Assembly: GCF_001425625.1 (NCBI RefSeq)
Contig: NZ_LMCP01000001.1
Span: 559,430 to 623,429, forward strand
Direction of reading: 5' to 3'
Length of the DNA: 64,000 nucleotides
DNA from: Mesorhizobium sp. Root102
GTDB lineage: Bacteria > Pseudomonadota > Alphaproteobacteria > Rhizobiales > Rhizobiaceae
Part shown: piece after piece, positions 48,921-58,072 of the stretch
Layout: every line of letters begins with the position of its first letter
How positions within the stretch are numbered: the stretch's first letter is position 1
Made by a program: the position numbers and the translations under genes
Notes under the pieces: model-generated
What the model saw: the letters and a program-made list of their open reading frames with translations, nothing else
Database searches by the model: none
What the model was told of the DNA's origin: nothing

Positions 48921-50476
48921 GATCTTGCTCCTGTGCGGTGCGCCATGCCCTTCCACACCGGCCGAAGCGCCCGGTGCGCCGCGACGAAGGAAGGGAAGAG
49001 CGCATCGTAGGTTTGCGACAGCGCCTCGTCATAGGCATCGCAGTCGCCGAGAAGCGGCGTCACCCACTCGGCCGCGCAGTCCTCCATGGAGCCATAGACG
49101 CCGAGCCCGACCGCGGCCATCATCGCGGCGCCCGCAGCGCCGGCTTCCTGGCGGCTGCTGGTGCGCACCTGCGCCCGGGTCGCCGCCGCGATGATGCGGC
49201 GTAGAGACGGGCTGCGCGCGGCGCCGCCCGACAGCCGGATCTCGCTCGGCACGGTGCCCATCGCCTGGTAGCAATCGCGTGCGGCGAAGGCCAACCCTTC
49301 GAGCACGGCACGCGCCAGATCGCCAAAGCCGTGCTTGACCGAAAGGCCGATAAAGCCCGCGCGTGCATCAGGATCGACGAACGGCCCTCTTTCGCCGGCC
49401 ATCGATATATAAGGCTGGTAAATCAGCGATCCCGGCTCCGACGCCTCCACCCAGACATCAAGTGCCTTCAGCAACTCGTCATGAGAAGGTTTGCCGCCAC
49501 CCGTGGCGAGCACGTCGCGCGCCAGACCAAGCAGCCAGTCGATGTTGAGCGTCGCCGCCATGTTGGACTGCAGTTGCGCATAGCCACCCGGAACAGGCAT
49601 GGCGATCGTGTAGCCGGAGCCATCGCCGTTCAGCACGACATCGTCGGGAGTGGCGGCAAAGCGTGTGTGTATGCCGGTCGAGCCGATGACCGTGCAGCCG
49701 ACATTGCCTGAGGGATCATAGAGGCCGGCTCCGAGAGCCGTCATGACCATATCCACGTAACCCAACACCACCGGCGTGCCTTCGAGCAGGCCGGTCTCTG
49801 CTGCCGCCGATCGCGACAGCGGATGCTGGTCGGTGGTGCCTTCGAGCATGGGCGGCAGCAGGCGGCGGTGCGTCGTCAGATCCAGACTGTCGAGGACCTC
49901 GTCGGAATAGCTGCGCGACCGAAAATCACCGAAGGTGAAGGTTCCTTCGGACGGATCCGTGGCGCGTTCGCCCGTCATCTTGAAGTAGAGCCAATCCTTG
50001 CAATGCAGTGCGGTCGCCGCCCGCTCCAGCATGTCCGGATTGTTCTTTTTCATGAAGGCAAGCTGGGCACCCTGCTGGCAGGAATTAAGCCCCGTGCCGG
50101 TCAGCTCGAATCGCCTGCGATCCCGGGGATCGGCGCGCATCTCGTCCACCAGGTGTCCGGCGCGGGCGTCGAGCCACAGCCAGGCGCGCGAGACAGGCAA
50201 GCCGTCGCCATCGATCAGCCAGGTTCCGTCGCCCTGCCCGGTGATGGCAATCGCCGCGGTTCGTTGTGCGAGGTCGGGGACCTTGGCCGCGAGATCGCGA
50301 ACGGTCCGCGCCATGTCGTGCCAGGTCTGATCGAGGTCCTGCTCGGCGCCGCCGCCTTCCAGCGTGACGAAGCTGTTGGGCACCGACGTCATGGCGAGCT
50401 GCTGCCCGGACAGATCGAAAGCGACCGATTTGATCACCGACGTTCCCGCGTCGATGCCGATCAGCAGGTCTTTCAT
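48917..50476 (-). CDS. eryA: Erythritol kinase (FGGY family)
   Basis: This 519-residue FGGY kinase starts with the phosphate-binding LLIGIDAGTSVIKSVAFDLS and has AITGQGDGTWLIDGDG, LWLDARAGHLVDEMR and the C-terminal adenosine motif SEIRLSGGAARSPSLRRII. EryA phosphorylates erythritol to D-erythritol 1-phosphate. It follows the transporter gene eryG across a stem-loop and overlaps eryB. A second FGGY kinase at 58842 is clearly different in sequence. Confidence 0.88.
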   Translation of the reverse strand: MKDLLIGIDAGTSVIKSVAFDLSGQQLAMTSVPNSFVTLEGGGAEQDLDQTWHDMARTVRDLAAKVPDLAQRTAAIAITGQGDGTWLIDGDGLPVSRAWLWLDARAGHLVDEMRADPRDRRRFELTGTGLNSCQQGAQLAFMKKNNPDMLERAATALHCKDWLYFKMTGERATDPSEGTFTFGDFRSRSYSDEVLDSLDLTTHRRLLPPMLEGTTDQHPLSRSAAAETGLLEGTPVVLGYVDMVMTALGAGLYDPSGNVGCTVIGSTGIHTRFAATPDDVVLNGDGSGYTIAMPVPGGYAQLQSNMAATLNIDWLLGLARDVLATGGGKPSHDELLKALDVWVEASEPGSLIYQPYISMAGERGPFVDPDARAGFIGLSVKHGFGDLARAVLEGLAFAARDCYQAMGTVPSEIRLSGGAARSPSLRRIIAAATRAQVRTSSRQEAGAAGAAMMAAVGLGVYGSMEDCAAEWVTPLLGDCDAYDEALSQTYDALFPSFVAAHRALRPVWKGMAHRTGARS

Positions 50477-50533
50477 GCCGCAAATTCCGGTTGGTTACGA
50501 AGGCAGTTCACTAGGGCAATCTCGTAGAAGAGG

Positions 50534-50561
50534 CAGGGAGTGTCCGCAAGGACACCCCCTG
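50534..50561 (-). promoter_or_regulatory. Stem-loop after substrate-binding-protein gene
   Basis: A 12-bp stem with one mismatch (50534-50545 with 50550-50561) and a GCAA loop lies just after the eryG stop codon, before eryA. It lacks a U-tract and probably tunes eryG against downstream expression. Confidence 0.55.
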
Positions 50562-50569
50562 TGCAGGTT

Positions 50570-51511
50570 TCATTCCGACAGCACGAAGGGTGCGGTGTAC
50601 TTGTCGACATTGTCCTTGGTGATGAGAAGGCAGTCGAACAGCTGCTTCTCGGTCGCCGCACCGGTGGCGCCCGTCTTGATAAACGAGTCCGCCTGCTGCA
50701 CGGCCTTGGCCGAGAAGATGGCGACCGGCTGAAGCACGGTGTACTGCAGTTCACCGGACTTGATCGCCGCAACCGCGTCCGGGGAGCCGTCGAAGCCGCC
50801 GACCTTGATGCCAGCCAGCTTGCCTGCTTCCTTCAGTGCCGCAACCGCGCCGAGAGCCATTTCGTCATTGCCGCTGATCACGGCGATGATGTCGGGATTG
50901 GCCTGCAGCATGCTCTGCATCTTGTCGTGGCCCTGGGTGCGATCCCAGTTGGCGACCTGCGAAGCAACCTTTTCGAGATCCGGATACTGGCTCAGCACGG
51001 TCGCGTAACCGTTCGAGCGCGTGGCGGCGTTGTTGTCCGACGGGGCGCCGAGCAGTTCGACATATTTGCCCTTTTCACCGACTGCCTGCACCCACTGCTG
51101 GGCGCCGAGAGCGGCACCTTGCGCGTTGTTGGAGACGAGCTGACCCTTGGCGAGGCCTTCCTGGTTGATCTCGGCGTTGACGAGGAAAACCGGGATGTTG
51201 GCGGCAATCGCCTTCTTCACCGCGCCGACAGAGCCGTCGGCGTTGGCCGGATCGAGAATGATCGCCACCGACTTATTGGTGATGGCGGTGTCGATCAAAT
51301 TGCTTTCCGTGTTGGTGTCGCCCTTGTGGGCGGCGACATTGGCCGTATAGCCAAGCTTCTCGGCTTCGGCCTTGGCGACGTTGCCCTCGGTCAGCCAGTA
51401 CGGATTGGCCGGATCGTTGACGATGATCGAAATCAGGCCCGCGGCCGACGCGGCGGCCGTGAACCCGACGACCATCGCGGCGGCGAGCAGACTTTTCAGC
51501 ATTGTTTTCAT
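50570..51511 (-). CDS. eryG: Erythritol ABC transporter substrate-binding protein
   Basis: This 313-residue RbsB-like receptor has a signal peptide MKTMLKSLLAAAMVVGFTAA (cleavage after ASA). The ATG at 51511 is placed after GGAGG; an ATG two codons earlier is too close to the ribosome site. Core features are LISIIVNDPANPYWLTEGNV, SVAIILDPANADGSVGAVKK and VFLVNAEINQEGLAKGQLV. Context in the ery operon identifies it as the erythritol receptor. Confidence 0.87.
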   Translation of the reverse strand: MKTMLKSLLAAAMVVGFTAAASAAGLISIIVNDPANPYWLTEGNVAKAEAEKLGYTANVAAHKGDTNTESNLIDTAITNKSVAIILDPANADGSVGAVKKAIAANIPVFLVNAEINQEGLAKGQLVSNNAQGAALGAQQWVQAVGEKGKYVELLGAPSDNNAATRSNGYATVLSQYPDLEKVASQVANWDRTQGHDKMQSMLQANPDIIAVISGNDEMALGAVAALKEAGKLAGIKVGGFDGSPDAVAAIKSGELQYTVLQPVAIFSAKAVQQADSFIKTGATGAATEKQLFDCLLITKDNVDKYTAPFVLSE

Positions 51512-51548
51512 GTACATTCCTCCAATGATTACGCGGTGTTGCTGCCAG

Positions 51549-52679
51549 TCACCTGGCAGTCTTCCCTTGGGCAGGATTGGCCGTTTCGGCCTTCCCCCGT
51601 TTCTGAGAAGTCGGTTGGCCGCCCGTCGAAGCCGAGAGCTTGCTACGGCGGCGATACTGAACGGCATTGAGGAGCACGGCGAGCACAATGACGGCGCCGG
51701 TGAACACTGTCTGCCAGTAGGATGAGATGCCGATGATCACCAGACCATCGGACAGGAAGCCGATGACGAAGGCCCCGAGCAGGGTTCCGCGGATGTTGCC
51801 GCGCCCGCCGGTCAGCGCCGCGCCGCCGATGACGACGGCCGCGATGGCCGTCAATTCGTAGGTGGTGCCGGCGGTCGGCCCCGCCGACGTCAGCTGCGAG
51901 GATAGAATCAGGCCGGCAATGGCGGCGCAGATGCCTGACAGCACATAGACGGAAATCTGCACGGTCTTGACCGGGACACCGGACAGCTCGGCCGCGCGTT
52001 CATTGCCGCCCGAGGCGTAGAGCCAGCGCCCGAAAGCGGTGCGGTTCAGGACGATGCTGCCGATCAGCGCGATGACCGCGAGAACCACGACGCCGGTCGG
52101 CACGCCGAACAGGCGGTTGAAGCCAAGCGCATCGAAGCCGGTGTTTCCCAGCTCCGGCTTGCCGCCGAGATTGTTGTAGGTCAGGCCGCTAGTCATCAGC
52201 AACGCCAGGCCGCGCGCCATGTACATGACGCCGAGCGTCGCCACGAAGGCCGGAACCTTGAAGCGCGCGATGAGCACGCCGTTGATCAGCCCGACAGCAG
52301 CGCCCAGCAGGCAGGCAATCACCGCGACCACCCAGACCGGCGGGTAGAGAACGATGCCCAGCCAGGTCAGCGTCACGCCTTGCATCAGGAAGCCGGCGAC
52401 GACGCCGGCCAAGCCCAGCGTCGACCCTACCGACAGGTCGATGCCGCCATTGAGGATGACGAGCAGCATGCCGACCGCGAGAATTCCGAAGATGGCGACA
52501 TGCGAGGCCATGGTCAGGAAATTCGCCACCGAGAGGTAGTAGGGCGACAGGATCGAGAAGACGACGATGATGACGATCAGGGCAAAGAAGGCCCGGCCCT
52601 CGAGCAGCAACTTGGCGAGATCGAAGCCTTCGCTCGCGCTTGGACTGGACTGTTTTCTGGCCTGGCTGACATCGGTCAT
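51549..52679 (-). CDS. eryF: Erythritol ABC transporter permease
   Basis: This 376-residue RbsC-type permease carries GMLLVILNGGIDLSVGSTLG and GGAALTGGRGNIRGTLLGAF. I set the start at the ATG at 52679; the long open frame upstream overlaps eryE and is a shadow. The C-terminus is basic and short, facing the cytoplasm. It lies between eryE and eryG in the operon. Confidence 0.88.
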   Translation of the reverse strand: MTDVSQARKQSSPSASEGFDLAKLLLEGRAFFALIVIIVVFSILSPYYLSVANFLTMASHVAIFGILAVGMLLVILNGGIDLSVGSTLGLAGVVAGFLMQGVTLTWLGIVLYPPVWVVAVIACLLGAAVGLINGVLIARFKVPAFVATLGVMYMARGLALLMTSGLTYNNLGGKPELGNTGFDALGFNRLFGVPTGVVVLAVIALIGSIVLNRTAFGRWLYASGGNERAAELSGVPVKTVQISVYVLSGICAAIAGLILSSQLTSAGPTAGTTYELTAIAAVVIGGAALTGGRGNIRGTLLGAFVIGFLSDGLVIIGISSYWQTVFTGAVIVLAVLLNAVQYRRRSKLSASTGGQPTSQKRGKAETANPAQGKTAR

Positions 52680-52705
52680 GGTCTGGGCTCCGAAATTCCT
52701 GGTGA

Positions 52706-54247
52706 TCAGGCGACCACGGCTTCGCCGGAGGCGGCCATGATCTGCTCTTTGGTGGCGTTGGCGCCGAATTCGGCTGAAATCCTGCCGCGCCGCATGACGA
52801 CGATGCGGTGGGCAATGCTGAGGCACTCGTTGACCTCCGAGGTCGAGAAGACGACCGCCAGGCCCTGCGCGGCGCGTTCGCTCAGCAAGCGGAAGACCTC
52901 GGCCTTGGCGCCGACATCGATGCCGCGACTCGGCTCGTCGAGGAGGATGACCTTGGGATTGGTCGTCAGCATCTTGCCGATGACCACCTTCTGCTGATTG
53001 CCGCCCGACAGCGATCCGATCATGGCGTTGCCGCCAGCGGTCTTGACGGTCACCTTGCGGATCGAGTCTTCGACCAGCTCTCGCTCCCTGGAGCGGGACA
53101 GAAACAGCCCTCTGGCGAACGCTTCGATGCTGGCGAGCGACAGATTGCGGCCGACGGTCATCGTCTGCACCAACCCGTCGCGTTGGCGGTCCTCGGGGAC
53201 GAGCACGAGCCCTCTGGCGATGCGCTGGGCTATGCTCAAGGCCGAGACGTCCTCGCCTTCCAGCAGCGCGCGCCCGCCCGCCATCGGCACCCGTCCGGCG
53301 ATGGCTTCCAGCAATTCCGTGCGCCCGGCGCCCATCAGCCCGTAGATGCAGACGATCTCGCCTGCCCGAACGTCCAGCGACAGGTGGTCGACGACGGAAT
53401 AGCCTGAGCCTGAGGTGTCGACGACGCTGACATCCTCGATCGACAAGGCGACCCCGCCGAACGCATGGCCGGTCGGTGGCGAGCCGAGATCGAAATTCTC
53501 GCCGACCATGTTGCGCACGATCCACTCGAGATCGATATCCTTGGCTTCGGCCGTTGCCGTTATCGCGCCGTCGCGCAGGACGACCGCATAGTCGGTGATC
53601 TGCAGGGCTTCTTCGAGGTGATGCGAAATATAGACGATGGAGACGCCGCGACTGGTCAGGTCGCGGATCACCTTGAACAGCACCTCAACCTCTGTTGCGC
53701 TAAGCGCCGAGGTCGGTTCGTCCATGATGAGGATGCGCGAATCGACCGACAGCGCCCGGGCGATCTCCACGATCTGCTGCTGGCCCAGGCGCAGATCCTC
53801 GACCAGGGTCATCGGGTCGATGTCCTCTTCGAGATCGGCCATCAGCGCGCGCGCCTGGCGCGATTCTTCGGCGAAGTCGAGGCCGGTCCTGGTGCGCAGT
53901 TCACGGCCCATGAAGATGTTGTCGCGCACGCTGAGATTCGGAGCCAGGCTGAGTTCCTGGTGGATGATCGAGATGCCGCGATCGCGCGCGTCCGAGGATG
54001 ATGAAAAACTGACGAGATTGCCGTCGAGCACGATGTCGCCGGATGTCGGCGTGACCACGCCGGACAAGATCTTCATCAGCGTCGACTTGCCGGCGCCATT
54101 CTCTCCGAACAGCGTTGTGACCTTGCCGCGATGGATGTCGAAATTGACGCCCTTGAGTGCATGAACGCCGCCATACGACATGACGATGTTGCGCGCCGAA
54201 AGCACGGCTTCGCCAGTCGCGGGCTCGGTGCCGGACGCCGCTTTCAT
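52706..54247 (-). CDS. eryE: Erythritol ABC transporter ATP-binding protein
   Basis: This 513-residue RbsA-type double ATPase has Walker A GENGAGKST at 48-56, LGQQQIVEIARAL, LIMDEPTSALSATE, and in the second half LSGGNQQKVVIGKML and LLDEPSRGIDVGAK. The ATG at 54247 overlaps the stop of the DUF2291 gene. It powers EryF. Confidence 0.92.
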   Translation of the reverse strand: MKAASGTEPATGEAVLSARNIVMSYGGVHALKGVNFDIHRGKVTTLFGENGAGKSTLMKILSGVVTPTSGDIVLDGNLVSFSSSSDARDRGISIIHQELSLAPNLSVRDNIFMGRELRTRTGLDFAEESRQARALMADLEEDIDPMTLVEDLRLGQQQIVEIARALSVDSRILIMDEPTSALSATEVEVLFKVIRDLTSRGVSIVYISHHLEEALQITDYAVVLRDGAITATAEAKDIDLEWIVRNMVGENFDLGSPPTGHAFGGVALSIEDVSVVDTSGSGYSVVDHLSLDVRAGEIVCIYGLMGAGRTELLEAIAGRVPMAGGRALLEGEDVSALSIAQRIARGLVLVPEDRQRDGLVQTMTVGRNLSLASIEAFARGLFLSRSRERELVEDSIRKVTVKTAGGNAMIGSLSGGNQQKVVIGKMLTTNPKVILLDEPSRGIDVGAKAEVFRLLSERAAQGLAVVFSTSEVNECLSIAHRIVVMRRGRISAEFGANATKEQIMAASGEAVVA

Positions 54248-54900
54248 TTGATATCCAGCCTCACGGGAGTGACCAGCCAACTCTTCGGGTTGACCAGCTT
54301 AAACGCGCCGACCACCGATATGGTCTTGCCGGTCAAGGCGCTCGTATCGAGCTTTGCCAGGACTTCCTTCTTCATCTCGTTGTTAAGCGCGGAACCGGCG
54401 TCCTGGTATTCGATCTGGTTGGTGAACTGGCCGAATGTGATCTTGCCGGTGGCGTCACGAAGCTCGGTGCCGTTGATCGCCGGCCCCGTCTGGACGCGGA
54501 TCATCAGCGTGTCGGGCACGCCCTCGACGGCGACCTTGTAGATGCCCGATTTTCCTTGTCCGACGACGCCGGTGAACTTGACCGAGATGACCGGTCCGAC
54601 GCCCGCAGGCACGCCGTATTCCTTCTCGGCCGTTGCCCTGTCCTTGGCGATCGCCGTCGCCACCGTCACCGCGTCGACGGCGCGCGCCTCGACATCGGCC
54701 TGAACCTTGGGAAATTCCGACTTGCCGTAGTCAGCGGCGGAAAACACGGCACTGCGGACATCGCCGGCGGAGCCGATCCTGACCACCTTGGTGTCGAGCG
54801 CCATGGCGCCGAGCAGGACGACAACCGCGGCGCCGGCAAATGCCCGGCGCAAGCCGGGCGATGCCGGCCTTGTCGATGCGGTGGCGGCCTTCGCGCTCAT
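54244..54900 (-). CDS. DUF2291-family membrane-anchored protein of the ery transporter operon
   Basis: This 218-residue protein has one hydrophobic segment near residues 20-34 (FAGAAVVVLLGAMAL) and no lipobox cysteine, unlike its relative at 33654. Shared family segments are TLMIRVQTGPAINGTELRDA, ITFGQFTNQIEYQDAGSALN and GKTISVVGAFKLVNP. It probably faces the periplasm from a signal anchor. It lies between eryD and eryE; no ribosome site precedes its ATG, but a 14-codon frame (54941-54897) ends on it with an ATGA overlap, so translation may be coupled. Function unknown. Confidence 0.72.
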   Translation of the reverse strand: MSAKAATASTRPASPGLRRAFAGAAVVVLLGAMALDTKVVRIGSAGDVRSAVFSAADYGKSEFPKVQADVEARAVDAVTVATAIAKDRATAEKEYGVPAGVGPVISVKFTGVVGQGKSGIYKVAVEGVPDTLMIRVQTGPAINGTELRDATGKITFGQFTNQIEYQDAGSALNNEMKKEVLAKLDTSALTGKTISVVGAFKLVNPKSWLVTPVRLDIK

Positions 54901-54941
54901 GACGCAACCGCCAGCGAGGCAGATCTGCCGTTGTCACACAT
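54897..54941 (-). CDS. Tiny coupling ORF (14 codons) between eryD and the DUF2291 gene
   Basis: After GGAGGATCG an ATG at 54941 starts MCDNGRSASLAVAS and stops with TGA at 54899-54897. Its start overlaps the end of eryD (ATGTGTGA) and its stop overlaps the DUF2291 start (ATGA). It may be a leader for translational re-initiation. No homology can be judged at this length. Confidence 0.4.
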   Translation of the reverse strand: MCDNGRSASLAVAS

Positions 54942-55944
54942 TTGACGATCCTCCGTTCACATGGCGCTTCGCACCATTGGATTGGTTTTGTTCGACAAGG
55001 GCACGGGCGGTGCTTTCATCAGTGATCAGGCCGCTCAGATAACGACTTTCGAGCACCGCCTTGATGGCGAGCACTTTCACCTTGCCGCCGGCGACGGCGA
55101 CGATCCTGCGGCCTTTCAACTGGTCCCGCGGCAGCGCCAGAATTCTTTCCGACAGCGCCGTTTCCACAGGGCGCCCCTTGTCATCGAAGAAGTGGGCGAG
55201 CAGCTCACCGACACCGCCATCGCGTTTGACCTCATCGATTTCGGAATGTTCGATCATGCCCGTGGCGACCAGCGAGGCTTCTCGCTCGGCGGTCCCTATG
55301 CCCACGAACATCAGGTCGGACCGGCTTGCGAGGTCGAAGACATCGCTGATGCCGCGCTGGCCAAGCAGCACCTCGCGGTCCTCGGCAGTGTTGGCGACGA
55401 AGGGCACGGGCATCACATAGGCCTGTGCGCCGGTCCGCTCGGCCAGCCGATGCATAACGTCATGCGGGTTGGCCGCGAATTTGCGCGTCACACCGCCAAG
55501 CAGCGAGACGAAACGGATATGGGCGGCGGCGGTGCGCGTCAGATACTCGACGCTTGCGGCAAGGGTGCGGCCATGGCCGACGCCGATCAGCATGTCCTCG
55601 CCGCGATCGATCTCCCGCTTCAGGAACTGCGCGCCGGCGATGCCCAGTCCCTTCAGCGGCAGGTCTTCCTGGTCGAGATCCGGAACCACCTCGCAATAGT
55701 CGAGCCCGTATGCGGCGGTCAGGCGCTGCTCCAGCTCCACGCACTCGGCGACGTCGCCATCGATAAAGACCCTGACCAGGCCGTCCTGGTTGGCCTTGGT
55801 GATGAGCCGGTGCGCCTTGAGGCTGGTCAGGCCGAGCCGCTTGGCCACCTGGGCCTGTGTGAGACCCCCGGCATAGTGAAGCCAGGCCGCGCGCGTGGCG
55901 AGGCTGGATTCATGGTCGCGGTTAGCGGTTCCGCCGGATTTCAA
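54934..55944 (-). CDS. eryD: SorC-family sugar-binding transcriptional regulator of the erythritol operon
   Basis: This protein of about 336 residues has an N-terminal helix-turn-helix (LTQAQVAKRLGLTSLKAHRL) and a large sugar-phosphate-isomerase-like effector domain (ADGVGHG-type DMLIGVGHGRTLAASVEYLT, FVSLLGGVTRKFAANPHDVM). EryD represses ery genes until erythritol is present. I choose the TTG at 55944, 7 nt after GGGAGGAG; a TTG at 55986 has no ribosome site. It is the first gene of the operon, so it is probably autoregulated. Confidence 0.85.
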   Translation of the reverse strand: MKSGGTANRDHESSLATRAAWLHYAGGLTQAQVAKRLGLTSLKAHRLITKANQDGLVRVFIDGDVAECVELEQRLTAAYGLDYCEVVPDLDQEDLPLKGLGIAGAQFLKREIDRGEDMLIGVGHGRTLAASVEYLTRTAAAHIRFVSLLGGVTRKFAANPHDVMHRLAERTGAQAYVMPVPFVANTAEDREVLLGQRGISDVFDLASRSDLMFVGIGTAEREASLVATGMIEHSEIDEVKRDGGVGELLAHFFDDKGRPVETALSERILALPRDQLKGRRIVAVAGGKVKVLAIKAVLESRYLSGLITDESTARALVEQNQSNGAKRHVNGGSSNV

Positions 55945-56359
55945 GCCATCTCCTCCCTGAGATGATATTATTATCTTTGTGTGCAAAAATTTTCACATCT
56001 CTGCATCGCTGTCAATCCCTCGCCGGATTTGGCGCATACGCCTGCGGGGAATTCACAGGCCTCGCCCCTCCCCGATATGCCGGCCTGCCGGCGTTCGGCA
56101 GGCAACATCGACCTATTTGGAGGTAGGTATGTTGCTCGATCATACTGTTGTGTTAACTTAACGTCAATCTGTGTTACCTCCTGCTGACACCAGCGGAATT
56201 GCACAGATCATCACCATCTTACTTTGCATCAAATGTTTGTTTTTGATGGATAATATCGGCCACAAGAAAAATCCCAATCTGTCTGTGACTTGTGGATGCC
56301 GTGAAATCCATGGGCAAACCGATCGAATTGCCTTGGGGAGAGCATCGGCGACGGAGTGA
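55945..56359. other. Intergenic region with the ery operon promoter and operator candidates
   Basis: This 415-bp AT-richer gap upstream of eryD contains the motif at 56151-56173 shared with the kinase operon, and an inverted repeat CATCAAA (56227-56233) with TTTGATG (56242-56248). I see no convincing gene in it. Confidence 0.65.
56151..56173. promoter_or_regulatory. Shared TTAAnTTAACGTCAAT motif, copy 1
   Basis: The 23-bp sequence begins TGTTAACTTAACGTCAAT and matches 21 of 23 positions with the copy at 60524-60546. Direct repeats of TTAAC and the flanking position upstream of two polyol operons suggest a DeoR-type operator. Confidence 0.6.
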
Positions 56360-58072
56360 TCAGTCCAGCCGCATCAGGTTCCGGCCCTCGAGCTCCACAG
56401 TTGCGGCCTCGACTTCCTCTGCAAGGCGCTGGGCGCTCCAGCCCAGCGCCCGCCCGGCAATCGCCGCAATCTCCTGCAGATCCCGGCCTGTCAGCGAACC
56501 TGATATCGCCAGAGTGCTGCGGCGCATGACGATGTCAGCCAGATGTTCGACGAACTCGTTGCGGACGATGTAGTCAATTTCCGACCAACTGTAGCTTGCC
56601 GAATCCGGCAGCCGACCCTCATCGCCCGACCCATGCCCGGCGATCTGCGTGGCTCTGGTGCCATATCGCGACAGCAGCTCGTCGAGACGCCGTTCCTCAG
56701 CAGCCGTCTGCGAGTAAGCCAGCGCCAGCCAGGCTGCTCGCGCTGCCGCATCGGCGGGGAAATTCCTGCCGCCACCGATCGGCATCATCTGCGTCGTCAC
56801 CTTGCGGCTGCGCTGGAGACGGCCGAGCACGGTGTCGGCGACTTCTTCGGCGAAGCCGCGAAAAGTCGTCCATTTGCCACCGACCAGCGAGATGACCGCG
56901 AAAGGTCTGTTCCGGTCCGGCTCGGCGACCGGCGCCGAGTGATCGCGGCTGATCAACCCGGGCAGCGATGCATCCGAGGCCGGCAGCGGCCGGATGCCGC
57001 TATAGGCATAGACGATCTGGTCACGCTTGAACGCCATTCCCGGCAGCAGCGTCCGGACGCTGTCGAGCAGGTATTCGACTTCGTCAGGCCCGCAGCGCAC
57101 CTCGTCGGGATTGTCGGCCTTGATGTCGGTGGAGCCGACCAGCGCTAGGCCGAGATAGTCGTAGACAAGGCAGATACGGCCGTCATCGGCCTCGAAATAA
57201 AGCATGCGCCCGGCAAGGCTTTTGACCAGTTCGTCGTTTTTCAACAGGATGTGCGAGCCCTTGGTGCCGCCGATCATCTTCGATGGCGCGCCAAGCAAAT
57301 CGTTGACATCATCGATCCAGGGACCAGCGGCATTGACCACCAGCTTCGGCCGCACCGAAAAGGCCCCGCCGTTTTCCGGCTGGAAGGTCAGCACGCCATT
57401 GGCGGACTTCACCAGCGCCGTGTAGTTCGCGCTGGCCGAGGCCGCGTTTGCCTCCAGCCCATCGAGGATCAGTTCGAGCACCAGCCTTTCGGGGTGGCTT
57501 ATCTTGGCGTCGTAATAGGTGCCGGTGGCGACGATCGAGGGGTTGAGCGCCGGCATCTCGCTGAGCGCCTGGCGCCGCCCGACCATGCGGTGGCGCGGCA
57601 TGACCTGGTTTCGCGAGCCATAGAAATCATAGATCATCAGGCCGACCTTGATCAGGATGGCGCCGCGGCTGCGCGGCGCGCTGGTCGAGCCGAACAGCGT
57701 CCGCAGCGCCGCCAGCATGCCCTTGCTCCAGGAGAAGATCGGGATGACGGTCGGCAGCGGGCTGACATAGTGCGGCGCGTTCTTCAAAAGCAGATTGCGT
57801 TCGAGCGTCGACTGCGCCACCAGCCCGAACTCGCCGGTTTCGAGATATTTCAAACCACCGTGAATGAGCCGCGATGGCGCGGCACTGGTGCCTGAGCCGA
57901 AATCCGCCTTGTCGACGATCAGGCAGCTGACGCCTTGCTCGCACAGATCGCGAAACAGCCCCGCTCCGTTGATGCCGGCGCCAAAGATGACGACGTCGAC
58001 CTCGCCGGTCCCGGCCATGGCGGCCAAACGCCCGGCGGGGTTTTCCGTAAATGTTCCTTCAACTGGGCTCAT
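56360..58072 (-). CDS. FAD-dependent glycerol-3-phosphate dehydrogenase-like protein
   Basis: This 570-residue GlpD-type enzyme has VVIFGAGINGAGLFRDLCEQ for FAD, SGTSAAPSRLIHGGLKYLET, VVNAAGPWIDDVN and ISLVGGKWTTFRGFAEE. It differs widely from EryB. Such enzymes oxidise polyol phosphates at the membrane. It is the last gene of a three-gene operon with a DeoR regulator and an FGGY kinase, overlapping the former (ATGA). The trio looks like a second polyol pathway, for example a threitol or glycerol-type substrate, though I cannot name it. Confidence 0.82.
   Translation of the reverse strand: MSPVEGTFTENPAGRLAAMAGTGEVDVVIFGAGINGAGLFRDLCEQGVSCLIVDKADFGSGTSAAPSRLIHGGLKYLETGEFGLVAQSTLERNLLLKNAPHYVSPLPTVIPIFSWSKGMLAALRTLFGSTSAPRSRGAILIKVGLMIYDFYGSRNQVMPRHRMVGRRQALSEMPALNPSIVATGTYYDAKISHPERLVLELILDGLEANAASASANYTALVKSANGVLTFQPENGGAFSVRPKLVVNAAGPWIDDVNDLLGAPSKMIGGTKGSHILLKNDELVKSLAGRMLYFEADDGRICLVYDYLGLALVGSTDIKADNPDEVRCGPDEVEYLLDSVRTLLPGMAFKRDQIVYAYSGIRPLPASDASLPGLISRDHSAPVAEPDRNRPFAVISLVGGKWTTFRGFAEEVADTVLGRLQRSRKVTTQMMPIGGGRNFPADAAARAAWLALAYSQTAAEERRLDELLSRYGTRATQIAGHGSGDEGRLPDSASYSWSEIDYIVRNEFVEHLADIVMRRSTLAISGSLTGRDLQEIAAIAGRALGWSAQRLAEEVEAATVELEGRNLMRLD

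Noticed and set aside
51549-53525. A 658-codon open frame extending eryF upstream across eryE
   Set aside because: The upstream part is a shadow of eryE in another frame; the real permease begins at the ATG at 52679.
56227-56248. Inverted repeat CATCAAA/TTTGATG upstream of eryD as an EryD operator
   Set aside because: The arms are only 7 bp, AT-rich and occur once in the window, so I could not distinguish it from chance; mentioned only in the intergenic entry.
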